Below are positions 1-10,129 of a stretch of DNA of 37,909 nt, piece by piece; positions within the stretch are counted from its first letter, which is position 1; each line of letters begins with the position of its first letter. Origin of the DNA: Gymnopus androsaceus JB14 (Eukaryota > Basidiomycota > Agaricomycetes > Agaricales > Omphalotaceae). The stretch lies in contig ML769882.1 in assembly GCA_009733575.1 (NCBI GenBank), forward strand, positions 1 to 37,909. The letters are read 5' to 3'. The notes below the pieces were generated by a model that had not been told where the DNA came from, made no database searches, and worked only from the letters and a program-made list of their open reading frames with translations. The translations under genes and the position numbers were made by a program.

Positions 1-92
1 TTGAAGAGACTACTACTTAAATTTTCTATTATCACTGACCAGTGTCTTTGTAACTAAAGGTCTCGCTTTAGCATTGTTGTTAGAGTTTTTGC

Positions 93-259
93 TAGGGATG
101 TTCAACCACGGGCTGATGACCATATTATATACAGAATAAATTTTTCAACAAAATTTCGGAATACATAAGTACTTATAACCGCGGTTTAACCGTATTAAAC
201 CGCGGGTCTAGGACGGTTTCTGATAACCGCGGTATTGCGGGTACGGTTTTACACCCCTA
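93..259. mobile_element. Possible hAT-type miniature element
   Basis: The left end reads TAGGGATGTTCAACC and the reverse complement of the right end reads TAGGGGTGTAAAACC, so the two form an imperfect terminal inverted repeat. TAGGG-type ends are common among hAT elements. I could not find a matching 8-bp target duplication (flanks GTTTTTGC and ACCGTGGG), so this may be a decayed or chance pairing. The interior is rich in CCGCGG and TTAAACCG words and has no coding potential. Confidence 0.3.
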
Positions 260-273
260 ACCGTGGGGGTAAG

Positions 274-336
274 GTGTTGGCGGGTGCGGGTCCGGTGTGC
301 ATTCCAAATACCCATACCCGTACCCGTGCCCAACAC
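274..336. repeat. Imperfect inverted repeat (G/C-rich hairpin)
   Basis: GTGTTGGCGGGTGCGGGT at the left pairs imperfectly with ACCCGTACCCGTGCCCAACAC at the right, around a central ATTCCAAATACCC. It lies directly right of the possible hAT-like element and left of the dispersed repeat. It could be a further fragment of a miniature element; no function is assigned. Confidence 0.5.
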
Positions 337-341
337 TATTA

Positions 342-445
342 ATGTTCGCGAAGTGAAGTTCGTAAGTGTGGGAAAATATAAGTTAACTTGATTGAATTGA
401 AATAAGTTAAATAAGTTAGCGAAGCAAGTTACGTTGCTCCCACTC
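342..445 (-). repeat. Dispersed repeat, copy 1 (inverted relative to copy 3)
   Basis: The reverse complement of this stretch matches 23914-24017 almost base for base, including GGAGTG-GAGCAA, the core AACTTATTTAACTTATTTC and CCCACACTTACGAACTT. Similarity stops abruptly on both sides, which makes it a mobile or dispersed repeat of about 100 bp. A third, split copy lies at 12007-12061 plus about 12705-12755. No open reading frame is present. Confidence 0.85.
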
Positions 446-1860
446 CCCACTGCAAGGGGTGTGTACAAATTATTTTTTGGACATCATGTTGCTTTTGGGG
501 GTAAATGAGGTCAGGAAATCCGAATATGAAGTCTATTTGTAGCCACAGCGAGCCATTCACTGGGAATTTGGACTTTAGTGGGAGAATAATTTTTGTTTTC
601 TCTGACCTTGTTCTGCATCAAATGGGCCATTGTGCACCTTTTTCAACTTGTTTTTTCTTGGGCCAGACCCTCCCCTCCCCTCCAAATTTCCTTTTTAGGA
701 AGGAGGCTGTACAAATCGGGATAAAATCGGGAAAAATCTGAAGATATTTTTTTGAGCTTCCCAGCCCAAATAAACCCCAGAGACATGGTGATGTCAAAAA
801 AATAATTTTTACATACCTTGACCCACTGCAGAGACCCCTGGATACCCCAGGTTTTGCTGGTATATTGGGCACTAGGTACATACCAAAACCCGAAACTGAT
901 TTTTCCGGCTTCAATACTGATGTCAACAAATCAAAATTGCACCCACCAATTGCTACAATACCAATGCAAATGATTGCACACTGTCAAGCACAAATATCTA
1001 GAGTCATTGTCTCTGTTCAAACCTACAAATGAAGTGAGCTCACCAGTGTGGTGAAAATGGCAACTCTTTGGTTCAAAAGTGTCATCCTTGTCACTGTTTT
1101 AACAATATCACAGAGTAGTAGAATTGAAGGTGAATGATACTGACGGTTCCATATGCGAATCAGGTAGAAACTGTAAAGAACTTCAATATTAACAAAGAAA
1201 GATACAATTCTTGCGATATACTTTCAATTGTACAAGCCACATCAACATTGGCTGTAATGTTCCTAATGCCTAATAAAAATTAATGACATCAAAATTATAG
1301 CTAATGTATTATCAAAATCCCAGAAAATGGCAATCTACCTTCACACTCCTAGTTTTTTGAACTCAGAGTCAATAGATAGAATAGAATGACACTACCTACC
1401 AAGCAATACAACCAATTGCATCTAGGCTCCCAAATCTTGCTACAAAGTAGTAGTGGCCCATGACAATTGACAATGCAAAGTTTAAGGTATCTAAGCCTCT
1501 TTAAGGTGACATTACTATAATAACAAGCTTTTATGATCATTGCAGACGATGCTTACAAAAGTAATGCAACCTGGGTAGATGAAGTCATGAAGAGATGCCA
1601 CAACATTCAACAGAAACAACTGATTGGATAAATATCAACCTACCACTGATTTTTGCTGTATAGAGTCACTACTGTAGTAGTTTTTGAAGTAGAGGTAGCA
1701 TTCTGACAATGTAATTCCATACAAACTGCAGGTAAACATTAGATATTTAGTGTTTAAATTTCAGAAGAGCTGGAAGTTGTGCACACAATGTCAAAAACAA
1801 ACCCAAAAAACAAAGGTGCGAGGGCCTCCTGGGCTTCAGTAGTTGACATCGAGTGCACTG
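446..1860. other. Intergenic stretch, no recognisable gene
   Basis: I see no convincing coding sequence or repeat in this 1.4-kb AT-rich stretch. The longest open frames are about 100 codons or less, have no recognisable motif and overlap on opposite strands. It ends at the left LTR of Copia-1. Confidence 0.6.
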
Positions 1861-1865
1861 TAAAC

Positions 1866-2241
1866 TGTTAAAATCTAGAGCACTAGATTAGTACAATACT
1901 AGACTCAGCCAGAAGTCACAGTGATAGTGAGAAAGGCTGTATTGAATACTACTTTACCTAGAGTACTAGATTAGTATAATAATAGACTATAGGTATAGTA
2001 TAAGTATAGTGAAGCATACAGCATAAATAGGGAAACATGCCTCAGCCAGAAGTCACAGTGATAGTGATGAAGGCTGAGGGAAAAGAGGGATTGCCAAAAC
2101 ATGGAGTATATGTGTAAATTCTGAATATATGAGAAAATAATGAAATAATGATGTGTAAAGGATAAACTCCAGTCCCAGTTAAGCTTTGCCATGCAAACCG
2201 GCTAATCGGAAATACTTACCAATATCACCTGATATCTAACA
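1866..2241 (-). repeat. Copia-1 3' LTR
   Basis: This 376-bp long terminal repeat starts TGTTAAAATC and ends ATCTAACA as read on the plus strand, so it has TG...CA ends. It matches 8749-9124 over its full length with about 14 substitutions. Several of the differences are CpG to TpG/CpA (for example CGG versus CAG near the right end). Transcription of the element ends here. Confidence 0.97.
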
Positions 2242-2253
2242 CTCCCCCTCAAC
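2242..2253 (-). other. Copia-1 polypurine tract
   Basis: The complement reads GTTGAGGGGGAG immediately before the 3' LTR. A purine run in this position primes plus-strand DNA synthesis in LTR retroelements. Confidence 0.85.
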
Positions 2254-4230
2254 AAGATCCACTAGGAAAAATACCAAGTTGGCAAGTTGCATTTTGGTGA
2301 TCAAGTTTACTGAGTGCTTTGGTAAAAATGTTGGCAAAGTTCTCCTTGGATGGAACATATTGAGTAGCAATATCACCTTCTTTAATTGCAGCTCGAATCC
2401 AGTGACAACGAACTTTGATATGCTTGTTTGCATTGGTGATCTGAGGTGAATTCATATTCTTCAGAGCTGAAGAAGAATCCATGAACATCTGAGTTGGTTC
2501 TTGCTGGGTGAAACCAAGTTGCTGTAGAAGTTGGCGGAACCAGATAACTTCTCGACCACAAGAACCAGCTGCATAATATTCGGCTTCACCAGTAGAAGTC
2601 ACAATAGCAGTCTGTTTCCTTGTAAACCAAGAGAAACAACCTAAACCAAAAGAGAGGACAGCGCCAGATACTGATTGTCCATGATCGGGACTTTCAACAA
2701 AGTTGGAATCAGTATAAGCAAGGAATTCCCAGGACTTTGTACCACCCAAAATTAGCACAAAGTCAGCTGTACCCTTCAAGTAGTGAATTATCCTTTGCAC
2801 TGCCTTCCAATGAGTATGTCCAGGATTCTGCATGAACTGTGCAGTTTGCTGAGTACTGCGTGTAATGTCTGGATGGGTCATAACAGAAGCGTGCATCAAA
2901 GAACCAACTGCTTTGGCATAGGGTACTCCCCTCATATCTTTCATCTCTTCAGAGCCCTCAGCTGGACAATCAGCCTTAGTGAGTACTTTCATCTCCATAG
3001 GCGTTGGTGCTGGATTTGCATCTGCAAGATTAAAGCAAGCAACAAGTTCCACGATATAAGAACGCTGGGAAAATGAAATTGTACAAGTATGTCTGTCACA
3101 AGTAACAGTCATACCCAAGAACTGAGAAATTGCTCCTTTGTCTGATATTTTAAAATGAGTTTTGAACTCTTTCTTGAATTGTTCAATCTCGGCAAGATTG
3201 CTTCCAAAGAGAGCAAGATCATCCACATGAGTAGCAATGATGAGTGTTCCAGAAGATGAGTGGTGAATGAGCACACAGGGATCAGAAGGACAGACATGGA
3301 AATCAAGTGACTCTAAAACACCTTTGAGTTGCTCATACCAGAGATACCCAGACTGTTTAAGTCCATAAAGGCCTTTCTTGAGTTTCCAAACCCAATCTTC
3401 TTTTCCCTTGACTGCAAATCCTGGTGGCTGCTTCACATACGCTGGCTGGTCATTGGGAATCTCAGAATTGAGATAAGCAGACTTCACATCAACAACATGA
3501 ATCTCCCAGTCCTCAATGGCAGCAATGGCTGTAATTCCACAAATGGATTCTATATGTGCAGTTGGTGCATGGGTGTCAACAAAATCAACACCTGGGATTT
3601 GAGTAAACCCCTGAGCAACAAGTCTAGCTCAATAGGACTCAATGTCCTCAGAATTGTCAGTGTTTCGCTTTTCAGCAAAAACCCAGCAACTACCTGTAGC
3701 TTTACAGTTTGGAGGAAGTGGAACAAGGTCATATGTCCCAGTTTTGAGTAACTTGTTGAGCTCATAATGACATGCTTCTTTCCACTCCAAACGGTCAGGA
3801 GAGGCAAGAGCTTGTGCAAGATTAAGAGGAATATCACCTCTTGAAAGATGAGCTTGTTCAACTTCTGGCTCCCCCTCATCCTTGGTATTGGAATCAACAG
3901 GCTCCGGTTGCACCTCTGCTTTAGTCTGAGAACGAGTCTTAGCAGGAGTAGCATTAGAGGGCATACACGGATCAGACCAAACATGAGGTGGAGGTGTAAC
4001 AGGAGCAGGAACAGGAGCAGGAGGAATAGGGACAGGTGGAGGAATAGGATTTGGATTGGTGGCAGGAGTGAATGAAAAAACAATTGGAGCGCCATCATCA
4101 TCATCAGTGTTAGAACTTTTGAGAGACAAATAATCATAGGACTCCCCCTTGGCACTCATAAGATCACTCCCAGAGGCATTATCATCAAAATGAATAGAGA
4201 TCGCTGACCGTTGATACACTGATTTTTTGG
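2249..4230 (-). pseudogene. Copia-1 pol, C-terminal part: linker, reverse transcriptase and RNase H
   Basis: The frame opens in a Pro/Ser-rich linker, then runs into the RVT_2 domain: EWKEACHYELNKLLK, the first catalytic Asp in VVDVKSAYL, and the active-site HVDD near 3217-3229. RNase H follows, with SDPDHG-like spacing, an EAEYYAAGSCG motif, and NKHIKVRCHWI near the end. The frame is continuous from about 4219 to 2249 except for one in-frame TGA at 3629-3631, where relatives carry a basic residue just before ARLVAQGF; CGA to TGA is the simplest origin. The protein would act in the cytoplasmic virus-like particle. The 1.77-kb insertion at 4231 separates this part from integrase. Most catalytic residues remain, so decay looks recent. 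Confidence 0.9.
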
Positions 4231-5995
4231 CTAAGGCTAGAACTGTGCAGAACCAATAATCCTAGGTTCTGTTAGTAACAAAACACAGTCAATAAGATAA
4301 CTATAGTGAGCCTGAGCTGATAGTTAAAATCTACCGAGGACCTATTCTACCCAAGAGGTTGCAGAGTAACAGTACGCACAATGGTACCATACTTAACTTT
4401 GTGAATGTGCCTTGATCAAAGTCCTATGCGTGGTATGGTGTAGCAAGGCAAGCTTGTTGTATAACAAGCTGCTGACTGAGGCAGATAAACGAGCCCACAT
4501 ACCAGTTATACTAGGCTAGGTCATCGAAGGATATACCCAAGGGATTGAAGTCTTAACAAGGCATTGCTTCTGTGATCAGCTCACCAAGGAGTCTACACGA
4601 CACTCAAGTTTATTAAACAAAGCAAGGTGGACCGAGATGAGGAAGTACCCTAACGGGTGCTCTCAAAGTTGACGCTTGCTGGAAAGCGCCCAGGCAGATA
4701 GCCGTGGCAATCCAACACGGCCACATGACCCACTTGCAGTATCTACTTCTAGAGCACAGAAGGACCAAGGAGTGTTTCTATCCAAGCCTCAGCATTTTAC
4801 TGAGATCCATATGCTACCATGCATCTAGACTTGAGACCACGTGGAACTAGGGATAATGACTAGTCTCCCATTGGCAAGAAAAAACATAGAAATACTTCCG
4901 AGGGCTGTTCTGCTAAAGAAACTGGTGAGCCTTGTAAAAAGGCAAATGACTTGAGTTGATTCGGACCAAAAATCCCAAAAGTCAACCCAATCGAGGAAGA
5001 CAAACAAATGAGGCAGGAAAACATCGAGGCAAAACCATAGTATACACGCATATATGGACATTATTTTATCTGTTTCTATTTACTTACTCTGTTTCATCCT
5101 ATCTCACTCAGTTTCTCTCATTTTCCTATTTTATTATATCTTGCTCAGTATATAAGGGTAGCTATTCTATCTTGGAATAACAAGTTAGACTTGATACCTG
5201 AAACACAGTTCTATCTTAGGACCTGTAGTGATTCGTACATGCTCAGATGTGTCTGCATTATCCTCTGCAACTTTTGAAATGGGTGGCCTTCTTGTAACCT
5301 CGATAATACTGAGGCTGTTCATTCTACTTCCCAGCTATTAAGTCAAGCATTCCTGATTTTCATCTCAAAAAGAGGTCACATCAGTCTTAGGACTGCAGGT
5401 GGAGCCTAACGTGCACACCTTGACGAGCCTGTTGTTGATTAGGAAGGTCTTGGACCCAAGTGTCGGCTTGGTCTAGTTTTAGGGAGGAAGCTTCTCGGAG
5501 TGTTACCTAGCTTTACCAACAGATTCTACCCCTTGCCCGCTCTTCACCAAGTGTGTTAAAAATGCCTACTCGAGTAACTTGCGCGGCAGTCATATAAGCT
5601 TGTTAGGTAACTCACAGGATTCCCTGAAAGTTGGAGTATCATTGTGCAACAACGTAAAGGCTCCCAAGATACACAAAGTTGTTTGTTGAGTCAGTGCACT
5701 TGACCCATGCTTTGGTATTTCACCGCGGATATGCAAAGTTGTTTGTTGAGTTGTTGTACTTGACCCAGGCTTTGGTATTTGCTTTTCCCCCTCGATTAGT
5801 TCAGCGCGTCATTGTATGTTAGTTGGCTTTTCAAAACCTCCCTCCAAATATAAACCTTGTTCATCTCGCACTGTCTGTGCCAACTGTCAAGTGCTTTTCT
5901 CTTCAAATCAATTAGTAGTCGAGGGAACCTTTGACAACCTCCTTCCTTGCATTAAATTAAACCTTTTGGATTGTATCTGATTGGGGTGACTGTTG
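4231..5995. mobile_element. 1.77-kb insertion in Copia-1, possible solo LTR of another element
   Basis: The pentamer TTTGG lies on both sides (4226-4230 and 5996-6000), as expected for a 5-bp target duplication. On the minus strand, integrase sequence stops at 6001 and linker sequence resumes at 4230. The insert has no convincing ORF. It contains TATA-like sites (TATATAAGGG near 5152; CAAATATAAACC near 5848) and a two-copy 60-bp tandem repeat. These features suggest a solo LTR of a gypsy-like element, but the ends (CTAAGG...CTGTTG) are not the usual TG...CA and no terminal inverted repeat is visible, so the class is open. Confidence 0.55.
5671..5782. repeat. 60-bp tandem repeat, two copies
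   Basis: CAAAGTTGTTTGTTGAG ... CTTGACCCA-GCTTTGGTATTT occurs at 5673-5720 and again at 5733-5780, exactly 60 bp apart, with a few substitutions. It lies within the 1.77-kb insertion and could represent duplicated promoter or enhancer sequence of an LTR. Confidence 0.85.
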
Positions 5996-6000
5996 TTTGG

Positions 6001-6279
6001 TCGGTTTTCATACCCAGCACAAATCTAACTCATCACCATATGCCTTTACCTGGAGTGTAAACCAAGTATGCCAAACAATTCAAATCATACCCAACAAAAA
6101 ATCCTGGTTCTCCCCATTGATCCAATTTGTGCTTCTGATCATGGTTATAAGCCCAAACTCAACATCCGAAAGGATGGAATTTTTGATGGTCAGGATTCTT
6201 CTTGTAGAAGAGATGGTAAGGTATCTCCCCCTTAGGCAGAGGCTCCACATAAAAATGTGCATGCATAAATAACAGATAA
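6001..6279 (-). pseudogene. Copia-1 integrase, C-terminal segment (beyond MITE A)
   Basis: Read on the minus strand, this encodes the end of the integrase core and the following region: LFYKKNPDHQKFHPFGC, then a TGA at 6159-6161, then VWAYNHDQKHKLDQWGEPG and FFVGYD. These match the conserved PFGCRVWA ... GEPGVFVGYD stretch of copia integrases, and the TGA stands where Arg is expected. The segment continues the frame of 6637-7199 exactly if MITE A and one copy of its flanking dinucleotide are removed. A further frame change occurs near 6055, before the 1.77-kb insertion. Confidence 0.85.
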
Positions 6280-6634
6280 CATCAGGAAAAATGGTCTGGG
6301 CCCAGGATGACCCCAGGTCACTTAGGCAGCCTAGGCCACCTAGGAATAATGCAAAAAATTTGGACACCTCAGGTATCCTAGGCCTCCTGGGCCTCCTAAG
6401 GCACCTAAGCCTCCTAGGAATTCTGAGGGTATCCTCAGGTTGCCTCAGGTTTCCCCAGGATGCCTCAGGATAGCCCAGGACAGCCCAGGATGGCCCCTAG
6501 AATGCCTAGGAGGCTTAGGACGCCTAGGAGACCTAGGATACCTGAGGTGTCCAAAGTTTTTGCATTATTCCTAGGTGGCCTAGGCCACCTAAGTGACCTG
6601 GGCTCATCCTGGGCCCAGACCATTTTTCCTGATG
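6280..6634. mobile_element. Fold-back MITE A (CATCAG family)
   Basis: This 355-bp element has long terminal inverted repeats. It starts CATCAGGAAAAATGGTCTGG and ends with the complement, CCAGACCATTTTTCCTGATG. Pairing extends inward with interruptions for well over 100 bp. The interior is packed with CCTAGG palindromes (about nine) and CTCAGG words. It lies in the Copia-1 integrase gene. The flanking dinucleotide AA is present at 6278-6279 and 6635-6636, and the host reading frame is restored if one copy is removed with the element. There is no coding capacity, so it is non-autonomous. Confidence 0.92.
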
Positions 6635-6636
6635 AA

Positions 6637-7846
6637 CCTACACCATAGCTCCAAAGAGACAGTGGAAGACCAGAAGCAAGGAGAATAGTGCGGACTCGGT
6701 TGAAAATTGTACGATTGAGGTGTTCAGCATGACCATTTTGCTGGGGAGTATGAGGAACAGAGTTCTCCCAACGGATTCCTCTCTCCTTCATCCAATTCTC
6801 CCACTTGGTCGAAATATACTCCCCGCCATTATCAGTACAAAATTCTTTTAAAGATTTACCAGTTGCTTTCTCAACTTCCGCTATCCAGAGCTTGAATGCT
6901 TCAAAAGCATCACTCTTCCGTTTCAGAAGATAACCCCAAGCCATACGCAAGTAATCATCAAGGAAAGTGATGAGATAATGCTTGCCAGATTTGTATCCTT
7001 CAACTGGGCCAGGACCCCAAAGATCCAAATGGACTAACTCTAGCAGCTCACTAGCACAAGAGTCCAATTCAGGAAAATGTGCTTCGGTGAGCTTACCCCT
7101 AGCGCATGCATTGCAGACAGGGGGTCTGCAGCTAATTCTGCGGCCGTAAGTTTCACAGTTATCCCCTCCCACTGACCTGAACAGTACAATGATTGACAAG
7201 CAGGATAATTTAAATGACCAAGCTCATGATATAGTTGTACCAGTTTTGTGTACAGTGGAGGTGTGAAATCTGAGGAAGATGAAGATGTGAATGCAGAGGT
7301 AGGAGCTGCAGAGTCAAGGTGGTATAGTCTTGTACCATCTTTAGTCCCAGTAAAAATGATCTCCTCATCATCAAGTAGGTGCTGGATAAAATCACCAGCA
7401 TCATCCTTCTTGAATGATACACATTTTCCAGCTCCAAAGATGGTATAGCATCCAGCTTCATCAAATTGGGAGACTGAAATAAGTGTTGGAGATGAATTGG
7501 GAACAAAAGCGGTGTCTTTAAGACTAAGGCAAGTCATTGTGTGTTGGTGACGAGCTAGAAAAACAGCTATACCACAACCTGCAATCTTCATTGTACCAGA
7601 ACCAAATCCAGTAACTTTCTGGGAAATGGCTGGATGGTGGAAAGTTGTGAAATTGGCACGGACAGAATGGATGTGAGATGTTGTACCAGAATTGATGATA
7701 ATGGGAGGCCTATTGGCAGTAGTACCAGCTGGATACACTGACTCATTGATAGGCTGGAGGGAATTCGGACTTGGAGAAGAGTTGGTCACTGTGTAAATGG
7801 AATAATCAATATTATTGGTGCTGGAAACAGATTCTACAAAGTTCAA
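6637..7846 (-). pseudogene. Copia-1 pol, N-terminal part: protease, GAG-pre-integrase and integrase core
   Basis: The aspartic protease comes first. Its active-site motif reads NSGTTSH instead of DSGTTSH, because codon AAT at 7691-7693 replaces GAT, which should abolish catalysis. A GAG-pre-integrase region follows (YHELGHLNYPACQSLY, then CNACARGKL after a frame change near 7120-7190). The integrase core retains the D, D and E triad in HLDLWGP, FCTDNGGEY and QQNGHAE. The frame enters MITE A at 6634. The integrase would splice cDNA copies into chromosomes; its triad is intact but the gene is split. Confidence 0.92.
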
Positions 7847-7946
7847 TGAGGTAGGTTACTTGTTACCACCTCCTCCCCCACTATCCACAGCATGGGCTCA
7901 ATCTTTACCCTTCTTCTTCCCCTTATTCTTGCCTTTACCTTCACAA

Positions 7947-8636
7947 TTACTGTGCAACAGTCGATGCAACAGTGGTAGCAAAGGTCAACAAAAAATTACT
8001 AATCCAGGTGTGCCAAGATCCAGGAGTATTAGGATTGTTGGGGAGAGTGGTGACAAGAATGACAGAAACAAAACCCTCATCAACCATATAGCCACTCTGC
8101 CTGATGTTCCACAATGAAGTTTTGAAATCCTGGCAGTGTTTCAACAGAGATGTGAAATCATGCGAAAAAGCGAGATGGCGGTTGAGGCGTAAAAAGAAAT
8201 TCATCAATAGACCTGAACCCTTGGGACCAAAAGTAGCTGCCAGGCAATTAAACGCAGCATGACAGTTTAGATCCTGGATCATGCCCAGCATAGAGTATTG
8301 AATACACTGACTGAGCATGTTCTGAACATAAGAATCCATGACTGATCAGACTCCGTATTTGGTGGGATGTAGAACTGGATCTGGGCAGGGAATGACACCA
8401 GACAAGATCTGCTTGTATCCAATGGTCTCGACTGCAGTCAAAAAGATGTTAGACCAAGGAGCGTACTTCTCCTCTCCTTTCAGCATCTGATGCTCAGCCT
8501 TTGGAAAAAGACCAGTACCACCACTCAGTATCAACCAAGTGGTAGGGAGCAGAGTATGAGTAGCAGGAGGAGCAGGAGGAGCAGTAGCAGTCTGAGTAGG
8601 TGCAGTCTGTGTAGCAGCAGTAACAGGAGTACCCAT
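7947..8636 (-). pseudogene. Copia-1 gag
   Basis: The start Met at 8636 opens an Ala/Thr/Pro-rich N-terminus (MGTPVTAATQTAPTQ), followed by a typical copia gag body with LKGEEKYAPWSNIFLTAVE. A TGA at 8346-8348 interrupts the frame, which then continues unchanged to about 7947; Arg (CGA) is the likely ancestor. After 7947 the frame shifts into a Lys/Gly-rich tail (KGKNKGKKKGK) that would bind RNA; no CCHC zinc knuckle is seen. Gag would form the virus-like particle. It starts about 110 bp inside the 5' LTR. Confidence 0.85.
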
Positions 8637-8732
8637 GGTTCAGTGATGATATGAGAGTTTGATAATAATGAGGAAGAAATGAAAAGATTCCGGTTCACTA
8701 GTGACTGTAATTGGCTTTGAGTAATAGGTGGA

Positions 8733-8748
8733 CCCAGGGACCATAACC
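8733..8748 (-). other. Copia-1 primer-binding site (initiator-tRNA half-molecule type)
   Basis: Directly inside the 5' LTR the minus strand reads GGTTATGGTCCCTGGG. It resembles the copia-type site complementary to the anticodon arm of initiator tRNA-Met (tRNA sequence ending CCCAUAACC), not to the tRNA 3' end. One base (T for G) departs from the sites of the other two elements here. Confidence 0.75.
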
Positions 8749-9124
8749 TGTTAAAATCTAGAGCACTAGATTAGTACAATACTAGACTCAGCCAGAAGTC
8801 ACAGTGATAGTGATGAAGGCTGTATTGAATACTACTTTACCTAGAGCACTAGATTAGTATAATACTAGACTATAGGTATAGTATAAGTATAGTGAAGCAT
8901 ACAGCATAAATAGGGAAACATACCTCAGCCAGAAGTCACAGTGATAGTGATGAAGGATGAGGGAAAAGAGGGATTGCCAAAACATGGAGTATATGTGTAA
9001 ATTCTGAATACATGAGAAGATAATGAAATAATCATGTGTAAAGGATAAACTCCGGTCCCGGTTAAGCTTCGCCATGCAAACCAGCTAATAGGAAATACTT
9101 ACCAATATCACCTGATATCTAACA
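8749..9124 (-). repeat. Copia-1 5' LTR
   Basis: This 376-bp repeat has TG...CA ends and pairs with 1866-2241. It holds a duplicated internal motif (TCAGCCAGAAGTCACAGTGA twice) and the promoter of the element. It is followed by TGAAC, matching TAAAC at the other end with one change. Confidence 0.97.
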
Positions 9125-9756
9125 TGAACAAGGGAAAGACAGGAATAGTGAAAAATGCATATAGACTTTGGTGTTTTATACTGTATGTCATTCATTCTCA
9201 TTGTAGAGTGGGAGACCAAGGATCAAATCTTCAAGTGTATTTCAATCACCAATCTTGACAGTCAAGCGGCAGCATTTGTAGTACAGGAGAGTGTATACCC
9301 TGATATCACGCAACTATCATCTACTCCAGATCCCTATAAAATCCCATCTCCAGTTGCATCCGAGAGTTGCTTGATGATAACAATTACCTCTTTAACTCAA
9401 ACTACTGGATGGCTGCAACCAAGTAAAAATATTAAGCACAAACCATGAATCATCATTGGCTAATGATGTGAGCAAAAGAAGAGCATAGTGTAAAAATTCA
9501 AAATTAAATTTAAATAATATCAACATCCTTACTTGAAAGTTATCACTGTTGTTTGTTTTCTTTGACCAATGATCATCCACAATCATGCACCCCATACGTT
9601 CATCTCCAATCTTCTTGATTATCATTTTTCTCCTACTATGATGTGATGGATAGTAGGGCTCAAAGCAGCAAGCCCAAAAGCTGTGCCAGCTGCTATCATG
9701 ACCAATTGGGAAAGCTCAAGGAATGAAGGAAGGAAGGTTTATCATCCAAGTGCTGA
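9125..9756. other. Stretch without recognisable gene
   Basis: An open frame of 97 codons at 9155-9448 (+) has no motif that I recognise and no clear codon-use signal. The rest is AT-rich. The stretch separates Copia-1 from MITE B. Confidence 0.5.
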
Positions 9757-10123
9757 CATCAGCAAAAAGGGGTTAAACCTATGATGACCTAGGGAACCTA
9801 GGCTACCCTGGTCACCCTGGTTACCCTGGTTACCTTGGGTCTTCCAGGCTACCCCAGGCTACCTTAGGCTACCTCAGGTTTCCTCAGGTTCCTCAGGTTA
9901 GCTCAGGTTTACTCAGGTTTACTCAGGTTTACTCAGGTTGCCTCAAATTCCCAAAGTTTATCCCTAAATCCTAGGCAACCTAGGTGACCTCAAAGAAACT
10001 GAGGCAGTCTAGGCGACCTAGGTGGCCTAGGAGACCTAGGTATCCTTAGGTTCCCTTAAGTCTCTTTAGGTCATTGTGGGTCAACCTAAAGTCAGCCCTG
10101 GGCCCAGACCATTTTTCCTGATG
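9757..10123. mobile_element. Fold-back MITE B (CATCAG family)
   Basis: This 367-bp element starts CATCAGCAAAAAGGGGTT and ends AGACCATTTTTCCTGATG. The right end is shared with MITE A, while the left end differs slightly. The interior carries runs of TACTCAGGTT and CTACCTCAGG words and about seven CCTAGG palindromes. The dinucleotide GA flanks both sides (9755-9756 and 10124-10125). It is closely similar to MITE C at 13398-13764. Confidence 0.9.
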
Positions 10124-10129
10124 GAACAC

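Larger units (their letters stand above)
1866..9124 (-). mobile_element. Copia-1: Ty1/copia LTR retrotransposon, degenerate, with nested insertions
   Basis: This is a complete but inactivated Ty1/copia element on the minus strand. The order from 9124 down to 1866 is 5' LTR, primer-binding site, gag, protease, integrase, reverse transcriptase, RNase H, polypurine tract and 3' LTR, with integrase before RT as is diagnostic of copia. Total length is 7259 bp. Removing MITE A (355 bp) and the insertion at 4231-5995 (1765 bp) leaves close to the usual 5 kb. Flanking pentamers are TAAAC on the left and TGAAC on the right, a target duplication with one mismatch. I count about 14 differences between the 376-bp LTRs (roughly 96% identity). 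Several frames are broken. Confidence 0.95.

Noticed and set aside
618..929. 103-codon minus-strand ORF as a gene
   Set aside because: No domain, low-complexity composition, overlapped by another frame on plus; nothing supports expression.
3329..3751. 140-codon plus-strand ORF opposite Copia-1 RT
   Set aside because: Antisense shadow of conserved RT sequence, with no recognisable motif.
6465..6648. Open frames across MITE A that extend the integrase
   Set aside because: They are read-through of the inserted element; the true integrase resumes at 6279 in the frame restored by removing the MITE.
9757..10123. Regularly repeated CTCAGG words as a CRISPR-like array
   Set aside because: The words are short, irregularly spaced and part of an inverted-repeat element in a eukaryotic context, with no spacer structure.
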